From: Ensifer canadensis
GTDB taxonomy: Bacteria; Pseudomonadota; Alphaproteobacteria; Rhizobiales; Rhizobiaceae
Direction of reading: 5' to 3'
Length of the DNA: 64,000 nucleotides
Assembly: GCF_017488845.2 (NCBI RefSeq)
Contig: NZ_CP083373.1
Span: forward strand, 682,001 to 746,000
The first letter of the stretch is position 1; the number at the start of each line of letters is the position of its first letter. The position numbers and the translations under genes were made by a program. Below the pieces are notes generated by a model. That model was not told the origin of the DNA. It saw only the letters and a program-made list of their open reading frames with translations, and did no database searches. Shown piece by piece: positions 10,867-19,025 of the stretch.

Positions 10867-11753
10867 TTTGCGGCGTCGCTGTCGGCGTGTTTTGCCCAAA
10901 CCATGTTCACGGGCGGGAAGGTCAATGATACTGGCAACGGGCTGACCTCCAATCCCAATAGCGGCCCGTATCGTTCTGCAATCCGCGCAGGCACTGTGGC
11001 TATGACGGGGCTGAGCTGCGCCGCGGACAGAACGGACATGTAGCCTGGTGCCGCTGCAACAACGTTGAGATCCACCCCCGCAATCTCCAGCGCATCTTTG
11101 ATGCACCCATGCAAGGTTTCATTCTGGGATATAGTCGAATGTTCAGCGGACAGATATTCGTCAAGTCCAACGGGATTAGACAGTGCGATAAGGTCTGGAT
11201 TGAAGCAACAAGCCACTCCCGTCTCGTAAAGCTTCTCAAACGATCGGCGGCTTGTCAGGGTATAGGTGCAGCCAACGGCAAGATCTATCGACCCGTCCTC
11301 AAGGGAAGGCTCCATCGCCTCGTACGGGAAGACGCGCGCGAGTATCTTGATGCCGGGAGCGAGCCGTCGCAAACGCGCCGTCAAATCCGGAATAAGCAAG
11401 AGTTCGATTTCCGGAGACATTGCAACGCGAAAAATTCGTTCCTCTGTAGCCGGATCGAACTCCTCGCCGCCTGTCAGCGCCAATTGGGCTTGCCGCAACG
11501 CCTTGCGCACGGGCACGGCGAGGCTCCGGGCTCGCGCGGTAGGTTGCATAACCTGTCCGACGCGTATGAATAACTCGTCCTGTAACAGCACGCGCAATGT
11601 CGAAAGCGAATGGCTCATCGCTGGCTGTTGGATTTTCAAGCGTCGCGCGGCTTTCGTAACATTTCCTTCAGCCATCAACGCATCGAAAGCGACGAGGAGA
11701 TTGAGATCGAAGGAGCGAAGATTGAAATGATCGATAGTTGTCATGACCTGCAT
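10773..11753 (-). CDS. LysR family transcriptional regulator (NodD-like subgroup)
   Basis: 326-residue LysR regulator. The HTH lies near residues 14-60 (FDLNLLVAFDALMAEGNVTKAARRL region, then QQPAMSHSLSTLR), in the form typical of NodD/NahR/SyrM-like proteins. A long effector domain follows. The start is either ATG 11753 or ATG 11744; no strong ribosome site decides. It is divergent from the exported metallo-beta-lactamase-fold gene at 11846, the probable target, and overlaps the VOC gene tail to tail. The effector is not known; the subgroup often responds to aromatic compounds. Confidence 0.85.
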   Translation of the reverse strand: MQVMTTIDHFNLRSFDLNLLVAFDALMAEGNVTKAARRLKIQQPAMSHSLSTLRVLLQDELFIRVGQVMQPTARARSLAVPVRKALRQAQLALTGGEEFDPATEERIFRVAMSPEIELLLIPDLTARLRRLAPGIKILARVFPYEAMEPSLEDGSIDLAVGCTYTLTSRRSFEKLYETGVACCFNPDLIALSNPVGLDEYLSAEHSTISQNETLHGCIKDALEIAGVDLNVVAAAPGYMSVLSAAQLSPVIATVPARIAERYGPLLGLEVSPLPVSLTFPPVNMVWAKHADSDAANYWVRQQIRDSLASNGVADRFERPVAPISNP

Positions 11754-11845
11754 CGATTTGCGTGCTGATGCCCCGGAACATATTTGCTCTCCAGGTCAGT
11801 TCAAGGCCTGAGTTCTGGAAACCTGACAGCATCTGGAGTTTTTTA

Positions 11846-12820
11846 ATGCACACACGCCGTTCGCTTCTCATCAACACAGCTGGATTTGCGGTCGCCGCCG
11901 GGACCGTGTCAGCGTTTCCGGCTGGCGTCTTTGCCAAGGCGCCCATCGTCGGCACGCAAGCCGCTGGCTTTTATAGGATAAGGCTCGGCGACTACGAGAT
12001 TACCGCCCTCTCCGACGGCACGGTGAAGCTGCCGATGTCCAAAATCTACAGAAACATGGATGAAAAGGAGATCGGCACTTACCTGACTGACCGGTTTCAA
12101 TCGAGCTCTAGCGAAACGTCTGTCAATGCCTTCCTTGTCAACACGGGCGGGCGCCTGGTTCTCATCGATACCGGCACGGGCGACCTGATGGGCCCGGCGT
12201 TGGGCAAGCTTGCGACCAATATCCGTGCAGCGGGTTACAACGTCTCCGACATCGACGACGTCATTCTGACCCACATCCACGCCGACCACTCAGGCGGGCT
12301 CGTTGCCAACGGCAGCCGCGTGTATGAAAACGCCGTTCTACATGTCAACCAGCGAGAGGCCAAGTTTTGGCTAAACGCAGATGCCAAGGCTAAAACAGAC
12401 AAGGTGCTCGGCCCGCAGATCGCTCAGGCTGAGAAATGTGTCGGCCCCTATGTCGACGCCGGCAAATTTGAAACCTTCGATGACAATGGTACGCCTGTTG
12501 CGGGTTTTGGAACAATCCTGCTGGCCGGTCATACACCTGGTCACAGCGGTATCGTCGTGGAGAGCAATAGCGAAAAGATCGTGTTCTGGGGTGATATCGC
12601 CCATGGCGATGTTCTCCAGTATGATCATCCGGAAGTGACTGTCGAATTCGACGTGGATCAGAGCGCAGCAGCATCGACCCGGGCAGCCGCGTTCGCCGAA
12701 GCCGCTGATCAGCGGTATTTGGTCGCCGGTGCCCATCATGCGTTTCCTGGGATCGGCCACGTTCGTCGGGATGAGAGCAATTATGACTGGGTGCCGCTGG
12801 TCTATCGTGCCCAGTACTAA
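11846..12820 (+). CDS. Tat-exported metallo-beta-lactamase-fold hydrolase
   Basis: 324 residues. A twin-arginine signal opens the protein (HTRRSLLIN at 2-10, then a hydrophobic stretch to about residue 30). The MBL metal motif THIHADHSGG places His143, His145, Asp147 and His148, and a second site is visible in GHTPGHSG near 222. This class includes lactonases, quorum-quenching enzymes and aromatic-ester hydrolases; the substrate is not predictable. CTGGAG precedes ATG 11846. It is divergent from the LysR gene at 10773-11753. A second MBL-fold protein at 38101 is shorter at the N-terminus and lacks the Tat signal. Confidence 0.85.
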   Translation: MHTRRSLLINTAGFAVAAGTVSAFPAGVFAKAPIVGTQAAGFYRIRLGDYEITALSDGTVKLPMSKIYRNMDEKEIGTYLTDRFQSSSSETSVNAFLVNTGGRLVLIDTGTGDLMGPALGKLATNIRAAGYNVSDIDDVILTHIHADHSGGLVANGSRVYENAVLHVNQREAKFWLNADAKAKTDKVLGPQIAQAEKCVGPYVDAGKFETFDDNGTPVAGFGTILLAGHTPGHSGIVVESNSEKIVFWGDIAHGDVLQYDHPEVTVEFDVDQSAAASTRAAAFAEAADQRYLVAGAHHAFPGIGHVRRDESNYDWVPLVYRAQY

Positions 12821-13217
12821 CGCCGTCAGACCCTGCCAGGTGGGCACGGCTTTATCGAAAAACAGACCGCCATTCACAACGAAAGTTGTGGATGGTGTTT
12901 CGTTGGCTGCAGAGCCCAGTCCCACAGTGGTCTGTTTGGGCTTTTGTCGGCATCATTCGGTTCGAAGTCTAATTGTGACGGGTGGATCGTTGGAGAAATG
13001 GGCAATGGTTCGAGAGCAACGTTCTACCGCCTACCCCGGAGTTCCCGCAGGATAGTTATCGGCACATGACCTGCCTTGTGATCCCTGAGGGGGTGAATTT
13101 CTTTCCCGGCTCATGAAACCAAATACTTCATGTCAGCATTGAGAATGTCATGGGCGGACTAGTGAAACGAGGGGCATTCCAAGAATGCTCGCTCGTCAAG
13201 CACGAGGGCGTAGCTTC
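12821..13217. other. Intergenic stretch, no gene seen
   Basis: About 400 bases between the MBL gene and the AraC gene. Short frames exist but look like chance or overlap neighbours. I see no clear terminator or operator. Confidence 0.5.
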
Positions 13218-14240
13218 ATGCCCTCTAAAAAGGGGTTCAAGTTGGAAATCGCAGATGCAACAAAATCGGAAGCACTCCCCCCCATCCGCAACCGCGTTGA
13301 AGATGGGCTCCACGTTGCGTCGCCTCTCCCTCTCTTAGACGAAATCACCCCGGATCGGACCTCGCCCCTTGGTCTCGAACAATATATCGCCGGCCGCATT
13401 CTGGTGAGCGGGGACAGTCCAGCATGGACCGATATGTTCGTGCAGGTCTACTCCCGCCACATTAAGCAAGAACCGTTTCTTGTACCGGCTGTCGCCGAAC
13501 CGCTCATCGTTTGGGTCATGTCGGGGGAAGCCATCGTCGAAGAACGAGAGCTGGATGGAGAATGGGTCTCCAATATCGTAACAGTCGGTGACTTCTTCCT
13601 CACCCGCTCTCCGACACCCTATGAAATGCGTTGGCGCGCGACCGGCCCGGCCCCTTTTCAGGTGATGCACCTTTATCTGTCAGTTCCTCTCTTCGAACGC
13701 GTGGCAAAAGAGGTGCTTAGCGGCGATGCGCCTCCCGCGCTGCGTGATGTATCGGGCGGCAAAGACGAGCAGCTTTCGCATCTTCTGGCGTTGATTCATC
13801 AGGAACTTACCGCTGAAGGCAAAGGTAGTCAGTTGTTCGTCCAGGGGCTCGCTCAGAGCCTGGCCGTCCACCTCATCCGTAACTATGCGTCGAGTGAGAC
13901 TGAGATCGGCCGGCAGACAGCACTTCCAGGCTTCAAGCTTCGACGGGCTATTGCCTACCTCGAAGGCCACCTGGCCGACCCGTTCAATCTCGCTCAGCTC
14001 GCCGGAACAGTCGGCATGAGCGAATTCCATTTCAGCCGTCTGTTCAAAAAGGCAACAGGCCTTTCGCCCTCCCGATACTTCATCCGCCAGCGCGTTGCTA
14101 AGGCACAGCAGCTCCTGCAGGAAACGGACACGAGCATTATCGAGATCGGCATGTCCGTCGGCTACTCGAGCCCCAGCCACTTTGCTCAGGTCTTCCGGCG
14201 CGAGACGGGTCTGCCGCCGAGCCACTACCGCCGGGGTTAG
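13218..14240 (+). CDS. AraC family transcriptional regulator
   Basis: 340 residues with an N-terminal cupin-like region and a C-terminal AraC/XylS DNA-binding domain at about 240-338. Two helix-turn-helix units are visible: [26 protein letters not shown] and later [28 protein letters not shown] 13218 has GAGGG nine bases upstream; an in-frame ATG at 13185 lacks one. It stands just upstream of an SDR, flavin reductase, DUF1330 and ABM gene series on the same strand, which it probably controls. A strong hairpin follows its stop. Confidence 0.87.
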   Translation: MPSKKGFKLEIADATKSEALPPIRNRVEDGLHVASPLPLLDEITPDRTSPLGLEQYIAGRILVSGDSPAWTDMFVQVYSRHIKQEPFLVPAVAEPLIVWVMSGEAIVEERELDGEWVSNIVTVGDFFLTRSPTPYEMRWRATGPAPFQVMHLYLSVPLFERVAKEVLSGDAPPALRDVSGGKDEQLSHLLALIHQELTAEGKGSQLFVQGLAQSLAVHLIRNYASSETEIGRQTALPGFKLRRAIAYLEGHLADPFNLAQLAGTVGMSEFHFSRLFKKATGLSPSRYFIRQRVAKAQQLLQETDTSIIEIGMSVGYSSPSHFAQVFRRETGLPPSHYRRG

Positions 14241-14248
14241 TTTCTTCG

Positions 14249-14279
14249 CCTGTTGCGATTTGAGCAAAATCGCAACAGG
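14249..14279 (+). terminator. Strong hairpin after the AraC gene
   Basis: Perfect 13-base arms CCTGTTGCGATTT (14249-14261) and AAATCGCAACAGG (14267-14279) with loop GAGCA, starting nine bases after the AraC stop. There is no T-run, so it may be a factor-assisted terminator, an RNA-stabilising stem, or an operator for the downstream SDR operon. Confidence 0.55.
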
Positions 14280-14385
14280 TCGAGCAAGGCCCCGAGAGAA
14301 GGGCAAGCATGAAACACTTAGGTTCCTCCTTGTCGAAACGAAACGCCCACCGAGGTGGTGGGCTTCAAGACAAGGAATGAAGACA

Positions 14386-15135
14386 ATGACCAACCTCAAC
14401 GGAAAGATCGCACTGGTAACCGGCGCATCGAGCGGCATTGGCGCCGCTACCGCGGTAAAGCTAGCTGAAGCTGGCGCAAAGGTCGGCCTCGCGGCTCGCC
14501 GCACCGAAAAGCTCGAAGATCTCAAGAGCCGGATTGAAGCCAAGGGCGGTGAAGCTCTTGTGATCGAGATGGATGTGGTCGATGCGGCGTCGATCGAAAT
14601 GGGCGTCAAGAAGCTTGTCGATACCTACGGCTCGATCGACATCCTGGTCAACAATGCCGGCCTGATGCCGCTCTCCGACATCGACCAGTTCAAGGTCAAC
14701 GAGTGGCACCGGATGGTGGACGTGAATGTGAAGGGCCTGCTCAACACGACGGCCGCCGTTCTGCCCCAGATGATCAAGCAGCATTCCGGCCATATCTTCA
14801 ACATGTCGTCGATTGCTGGTCGCAAAGTGTTCAAGGGTCTGTCTGTCTACTGCGCCACAAAACATGCGGTAACTGCCTTCTCGGACGGGATGCGCATGGA
14901 AGTCGGACAGAAGCACGGTATCCGCGTCACCTGCATCCAGCCAGGCGCTGTCGCAACCGAGCTCTATGACCACATCACCGACCCGGGCTACCGCAAGCAG
15001 ATGGATGAGCTTGCCGGTCAGATGACCTTCCTCCAGGGCGAGGATATCGGCGACACCATCGTGTTTGCCGCTCAGGCCCCGGCTCACGTGGATGTCGCCG
15101 AGCTGTTCGTCCTGCCCGTTGAACAGGGTTGGTGA
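14386..15135 (+). CDS. Short-chain dehydrogenase/reductase
   Basis: 249-residue classical SDR. NAD(P)-binding TGASSGIG lies near residues 12-19, NNAG near 88-91, and the catalytic triad is visible as Ser in MSSIAG, then YCATKHA (Tyr and Lys four apart). AAGGA at 14372-14376 is ideally spaced for ATG 14386 and too close for the in-frame ATG 14377. It reduces or oxidises an unknown alcohol/ketone in the cytoplasm. First gene of the AraC-linked series; the next gene starts 59 bases on, past a hairpin-forming leader. Confidence 0.88.
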   Translation: MTNLNGKIALVTGASSGIGAATAVKLAEAGAKVGLAARRTEKLEDLKSRIEAKGGEALVIEMDVVDAASIEMGVKKLVDTYGSIDILVNNAGLMPLSDIDQFKVNEWHRMVDVNVKGLLNTTAAVLPQMIKQHSGHIFNMSSIAGRKVFKGLSVYCATKHAVTAFSDGMRMEVGQKHGIRVTCIQPGAVATELYDHITDPGYRKQMDELAGQMTFLQGEDIGDTIVFAAQAPAHVDVAELFVLPVEQGW

Positions 15136-15150
15136 AAGCCGGCCTTAATA

Positions 15151-15188
15151 GGGACCCCGCCTATGCGCGGGGGCTCCCTTCGAGGGAG
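15151..15188 (+). promoter_or_regulatory. Alternative hairpins covering the ribosome site of the flavin-reductase gene
   Basis: GGGACCCCGC (15151-15160) can pair with GCGGGGGCTCCC (15167-15178). The segment CTCCCT (15174-15179) can instead pair with AGGGAG (15183-15188), which is the ribosome-binding site of ATG 15195. The two stems share CTCCC and are mutually exclusive, so the leader could act as an attenuator, a processing stem or a translational switch. This is read from pairing only. Confidence 0.4.
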
Positions 15189-15194
15189 AAAACA

Positions 15195-15743
15195 ATGAAG
15201 GAAATACCTGCATCTCAAGCCTATCGTCTTCTCGAGCCAGGACCCATTGTCTTGGTCACGACAAGCCAAAATGGAAAGCCAAACGTGATGACGATGGGCT
15301 TTCACATGATGATCCAACACGCCCCGCCGCTGATCGGATGCGTCATCGGTCCCTGGGACCACAGTTATCAGACCCTTCGGAACACTGGCGAATGCGTGAT
15401 TGCTGTTCCGGGTCTCGATCTCGGTGAGACGGTCGTTGACGTCGGAAACTGCTCCGGCGACCGGATGGACAAGTTCCAGAGGTTTGGCCTCAAGACACGG
15501 CCGGCCAAGGACGTTTCCGCCCCGCTCATCAACGATTGTCTGGCAAACATCGAGTGTCGGATCGTTGATACCACCCTCACTGATCCCTACAACCTCTTCG
15601 TCCTTGAGGCGACGAGGGTCTGGATCAACGAAGACCGCAAAGAGCGTCGGATGATGCATCACCGGGGTGACGGCACCTTTACTGTCGACGGCGGCACGCT
15701 CGATCTCAAGGACCGCATGGTGAAATGGCGCCATCTCCCGTGA
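15195..15743 (+). CDS. Flavin reductase-like (FMN-binding split-barrel) protein
   Basis: 182-residue member of the flavin reductase/DIM6-NTAB family. These proteins bind FMN and supply reduced flavin to a monooxygenase or reduce a substrate themselves. Features include the N-terminal strand GPIVLVTTSQNGKPNVMTMGF and later ANIECRIVDT. ATG 15195 has AGGGAG six bases upstream, inside a possible stem. Together with the ABM-family monooxygenase at 16182 and the SDR at 14386 it suggests a small oxidative catabolic or detoxification set controlled by the upstream AraC protein. The pathway is not identified. Confidence 0.82.
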   Translation: MKEIPASQAYRLLEPGPIVLVTTSQNGKPNVMTMGFHMMIQHAPPLIGCVIGPWDHSYQTLRNTGECVIAVPGLDLGETVVDVGNCSGDRMDKFQRFGLKTRPAKDVSAPLINDCLANIECRIVDTTLTDPYNLFVLEATRVWINEDRKERRMMHHRGDGTFTVDGGTLDLKDRMVKWRHLP

Positions 15744-15795
15744 CGGGCGCCGTTCGCAACAAACCTCATCATTTCAAAACCAGAAGGAGACCGTC

Positions 15796-16080
15796 ATGTC
15801 CGCATATCTCGTGGTCGATCTCGACATCCACAACCCACAGGCGATCGAAGACTATCGATCCAAGGCATTGCCGCTTGTCGCAAAGACAGGTGGGCGCCTT
15901 ATCTCTCTCGACGCCGAGCCGCTTGAGCTCGAAGGCTGGCAGGCGACCAATATGCTGATCATCGAGTTTCCCGACAAGGAAGCGATCCGCCAGCTGTTTT
16001 CATCGCCTGAATACGCACCGCTTGCGACGCAACGCCAAGCCGCTGCGCGCTCTCGCATCATTGCCCTCGCCGGGGTCTAA
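15796..16080 (+). CDS. DUF1330 family protein
   Basis: 94-residue ferredoxin-like alpha/beta-barrel protein of the DUF1330 family, complete by length. The start MSAYLVVDLDIHNP and the stretch LIIEFPDKEAIRQLFSSPEYAPL are family-typical. AAGGAG lies seven bases before ATG 15796. Function is unknown; the fold is related to dimeric monooxygenases such as ABM. It sits 52 bases after the flavin reductase in the same operon. Confidence 0.85.
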   Translation: MSAYLVVDLDIHNPQAIEDYRSKALPLVAKTGGRLISLDAEPLELEGWQATNMLIIEFPDKEAIRQLFSSPEYAPLATQRQAAARSRIIALAGV

Positions 16081-16181
16081 AAAGCGTAAAATCCCGACAG
16101 GTCCTGCGAGGGTCAGCGAGAGTTAAACTCGAGGATCAATCACAATGGCCCGGATCGGAATGAACTGAAAGGAGACCCGAA

Positions 16182-16478
16182 ATGGCCGAACTGACCAACA
16201 TGGCCCACTTCACTGCAAAGCCGGGCCGCTCGACAGATCTGGGTAAGGAGCTGCTTCAACTCGTTACCCCTTCCAGACGTGAACCGGGCTGCCTCCGCTA
16301 TGAGATCCACCAATCCAACGACGTCTCAGAAGTTTGGATGGTGCTCGAAGAGTGGCGGTACGCATCCGACTTCGATCTGCACATGGGGACGGGTTACGTC
16401 CAGGCCTTTATGGCGAAGCTACCGGATCTGTGCGCCGAAGACGTGGAAATTTGCGGCTATCAGCAACGGCAGGTCTGA
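16182..16478 (+). CDS. Antibiotic biosynthesis monooxygenase (ABM) domain protein
   Basis: 98-residue ABM-domain protein, the usual size. MAHFTAKPGRSTDLGKELL and REPGCLRYEIHQS are typical, as is a Glu-Glu-Trp segment (VLEEWRY). Relatives are cofactor-independent quinol or polyketide monooxygenases, or haem/signal-related small proteins. AAGGAG lies before ATG 16182. It follows the SDR, flavin reductase and DUF1330 genes and is followed 21 bases later by the start of a truncated SDR. Confidence 0.84.
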   Translation: MAELTNMAHFTAKPGRSTDLGKELLQLVTPSRREPGCLRYEIHQSNDVSEVWMVLEEWRYASDFDLHMGTGYVQAFMAKLPDLCAEDVEICGYQQRQV

Positions 16479-16499
16479 GACAAGAAAGGAGTACATCAA

Positions 16500-16590
16500 A
16501 TGAGCACGCAAAACGCAAAAGTCTGGCTCGTGACCGGTTGCTCTACGGGCTTCGGTCGCTACATCGCGGAGCATCTCCTGGAAGCCGTTG
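16500..16590 (+). pseudogene. SDR gene, N-terminal fragment
   Basis: The start of a classical SDR is intact: AAGGAG, ATG at 16500, and KVWLVTGCSTGFGRYIAEHL with the TGxxxGxG nucleotide-binding motif. After about 30 residues (LLEA) the homology stops and the DNA switches to a chloride-channel remnant in another frame. It was probably the last gene of the AraC-linked operon. Confidence 0.75.
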
Positions 16591-17010
16591 TCCGCGACGA
16601 TCGCTGCTTATGCAGTCACTGTGCTCTTGTTGCGGCGTTCCATACTGACGGAAAAAATTGCCCGCAGCGGACAGCACAATTCCCGCGAATACGGTGTGAT
16701 CCCTCCGAGTCCACGCGCGCCCGCGACATCATGGTCAACACCGTCGACACTTTACCAGCAACCATGCATGCATTTCGCCTTAACGGACGAAGCGCACCTG
16801 ACCTATCCGGTCGTGGATGGCGATGGCGCGCTCATCGGCGTCGTGTCCCGGTCCGACGCGCTGCGGTGGCAGCGGGAGCCTGACGTCGGCGTCGAACTGT
16901 TGAAAGACAAGGGTGTGTCATCATCCGTGACGCGGACGAGACGCTGGCCGACCTTGTAGCGGCCCACCGCGAAGTTGACGCGGTTCTACCGACCGATGGA
17001 AGCGGCGGTC
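16590..17010 (+). pseudogene. ClC-type chloride channel, C-terminal and CBS-domain remnant
   Basis: Fragments in alternating frames match the C-terminus of a ClC channel with cytoplasmic CBS domains: AVTVLLLRRSILTEKIAR then REYGV (frame of 16588), TRARDIMVNTVDTLPATM (frame of 16500), YPVVDGDGALIGVVSRSDALR (frame of 16588), and ADETLADLVAAHREVDAVLP in the third frame. At least three frame switches and no start show it is decayed. No intact copy is in the window. Confidence 0.7.
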
Positions 17011-17260
17011 GAGAGGTCGTCCATACCTGGGGCAACACCTTCTCGCTGGTGTCACTCGTCTCGGCCGGTCTTGGTATCGGCTTTGCCCCGGAATGGACGC
17101 TTGATCTTCCCAACGGCAATTTCGAACTGAGAAAGGTGAGGGGGGCGACTTCAGGATCGGGCTTGGGTCGCCTGGTCCAATAATGAACCGACTGCCGCCA
17201 GAGACGACATTATCGATATAGCACGAGCTCTGGACAGAGCGGGAAGTGATAGGCGAGGTG
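17010..17260 (+). pseudogene. LysR regulator, C-terminal remnant
   Basis: The frame running to the TAA near 17181 contains NTFSLVSLVSAGLGIGFAPEW followed by NFELRKVRG, typical of the last part of a LysR effector domain. The end continues in another frame as AWSNNEPTAARDDIIDIARAL. There is no DNA-binding domain, and the fragment is joined directly to the ClC remnant. About 290 bases after it (to 17548) hold nothing I recognise. Confidence 0.65.
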
Positions 17261-17548
17261 GCGAAAACCTCGTTGTCTGGGGTCCCTCAATCAAACGGAT
17301 CGGCTTGACCGGGCTTCCCGGATCCCCGCCGTTGCAATGCTGATCCTCCGAGACGAGGCTTTTATCCGGTCAAATCGCGCGCGAACGGGCCCTGGCTTAC
17401 GCTGCTGCCGCCGCTCGATCCGCTCATTTCCGGCCTGGGCTGTCAGCGATGGCCCGTCGTTCTACTCCGTTCAAAAGAAGAGATTCGTTAGTCGGCGCCC
17501 CGCACGACGCTGCCCTACCGCAGATCGCTTCGAAGTTCGGAAAAGCGA

Positions 17549-18823
17549 TCATCGCAAGGCCTGCTGGACATCAGTTACTCGCCAGAAAGGGCGTTTGATC
17601 TCGACGATTTGCCGACGTGGATCGCCAGCCTTCACTCTATCGCGGATGAGCGCAACGAAGTCCGCCTTAACAGCCGGATCAGACAAGAAATAACTATGGC
17701 CAATCAACCCGCCGCCCGAAAACTCGATGAAATCGACCAAACCGCCCATCTGCGACCCCGCCCACCTGGTCGCCGCCTCGCTCCTGTCCTTGGGCACCCT
17801 ATCAACAGCGAGCTGCCCCAGCCGCAAGGCGCTGCCAAAGAGTAGTGTTGATGCCCCCAACGCTTTGTCACCGGGAGACGAATAGACCGTAAGATGCAGA
17901 GGGCCCTGAGGCGGGATCTCGCTTGGCCTTGATATGCTGCCGAAGGCAAGGTCTGGATCCGATACCCACGCGAACATCTTGGAGGAAGCCACGTCGAGAT
18001 CGATATCGGGAGCGAAAAATACCACATTCGCGATTTTGAAACGCTGCCATATTGAGGATCGGCCAACATAAGCCTCAATGCCGAGTTGCTGGATCACGCT
18101 GGCGAGGACATCGGTTCCGCGGCTATGGGCCATGAGGTGAAGTCGCTCGACACCCTGTGTTTCTGCGATGATCCGGATGGCTTTCTTGAGGTCCGCGACT
18201 GAAAATTCGCTCGACTCGCGGTCGATATTGTAACCGAAAAATAAGCCGCCGGAGCCTCCCGCGGGCCACGTCAGGACAACGCAAACAAACTGGTTCTGCA
18301 GCGACCTGCAAATCTCGCCAGTCGCGAGCGCGGCGTCGTCGAAACTGTTACCGTATCCGTGAATAAAGACCACGACTTCTTTACGATCGGCTGTTGCGAG
18401 ACGACGAGCGACTTCAGCCTGTAGGGATGCGGCGGCTTGGTGGTGGGCCGCTAGTGCCGCCGGAGGGCGGCGTAGCCCGTTTGCGGTCGCCTCGACGCCG
18501 TAGGGTGTCGCCGGAAACCGTCCGGTCTCGGAAAACGCGCTGGCACGTAACCGCTTTTTGCTGCTGAGAGAGCTACGTGTCGGGGTGATCGACACCGAGC
18601 CAAAGCTCAAGAAACTGGCCCTTTCGGCACCATAAGCCAGTGCACTTTCCGAAGCGGCTACACGTGCGCGATCGGTAACGTAGAGGAGGTCGAAGGTTTC
18701 GGAACTTGCGTGAATGGTCTGAGGGCTTTGCAAGGTGGGAGACACAGTTTTGGGCAGCGTTGCAAGCTCCACGCGCTGCGTTGCACAACCAGCGAGGCAG
18801 AAAAGGAAGACGAACACTGCCAT
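17549..18823 (-). CDS. DUF900-type alpha/beta hydrolase lipoprotein
   Basis: 424 residues from ATG 18823. A lipoprotein signal opens it (MAVFVFLFCLAGCATQ, lipobox LAGC), so it is probably anchored in the envelope. The DUF900 hydrolase core shows VVFIHGYGNSFDDA (oxyanion region) and the nucleophile elbow MAHSRGTDVL with a Ser between His and Arg-Gly. A frame open to 19012 gives a longer N-terminus without a better ribosome site. Substrate is unknown; relatives are esterase-like. It lies 202 bases downstream of the MscS gene on the same strand. Confidence 0.8.
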   Translation of the reverse strand: MAVFVFLFCLAGCATQRVELATLPKTVSPTLQSPQTIHASSETFDLLYVTDRARVAASESALAYGAERASFLSFGSVSITPTRSSLSSKKRLRASAFSETGRFPATPYGVEATANGLRRPPAALAAHHQAAASLQAEVARRLATADRKEVVVFIHGYGNSFDDAALATGEICRSLQNQFVCVVLTWPAGGSGGLFFGYNIDRESSEFSVADLKKAIRIIAETQGVERLHLMAHSRGTDVLASVIQQLGIEAYVGRSSIWQRFKIANVVFFAPDIDLDVASSKMFAWVSDPDLAFGSISRPSEIPPQGPLHLTVYSSPGDKALGASTLLFGSALRLGQLAVDRVPKDRSEAATRWAGSQMGGLVDFIEFSGGGLIGHSYFLSDPAVKADFVALIRDRVKAGDPRRQIVEIKRPFWRVTDVQQALR

Positions 18824-19025
18824 GGCCCGCCAAAAAATCAACCCGAGCTGTTCGGAAGAGCTGGTCAACTTGCGGCCAAGCCCACGTTCAGCAACGCGAT
18901 AGCAGTTTGCCAAATGTTTTCCCCTTCGATTCATTTTACGGTGTCTGCGTAAATCCGCTCCGGCGCGCTTAGGTGATCGTAGCTTCGTGAACTGCGGCGA
19001 CCAGGTCGGCACGGCGACACATGCC

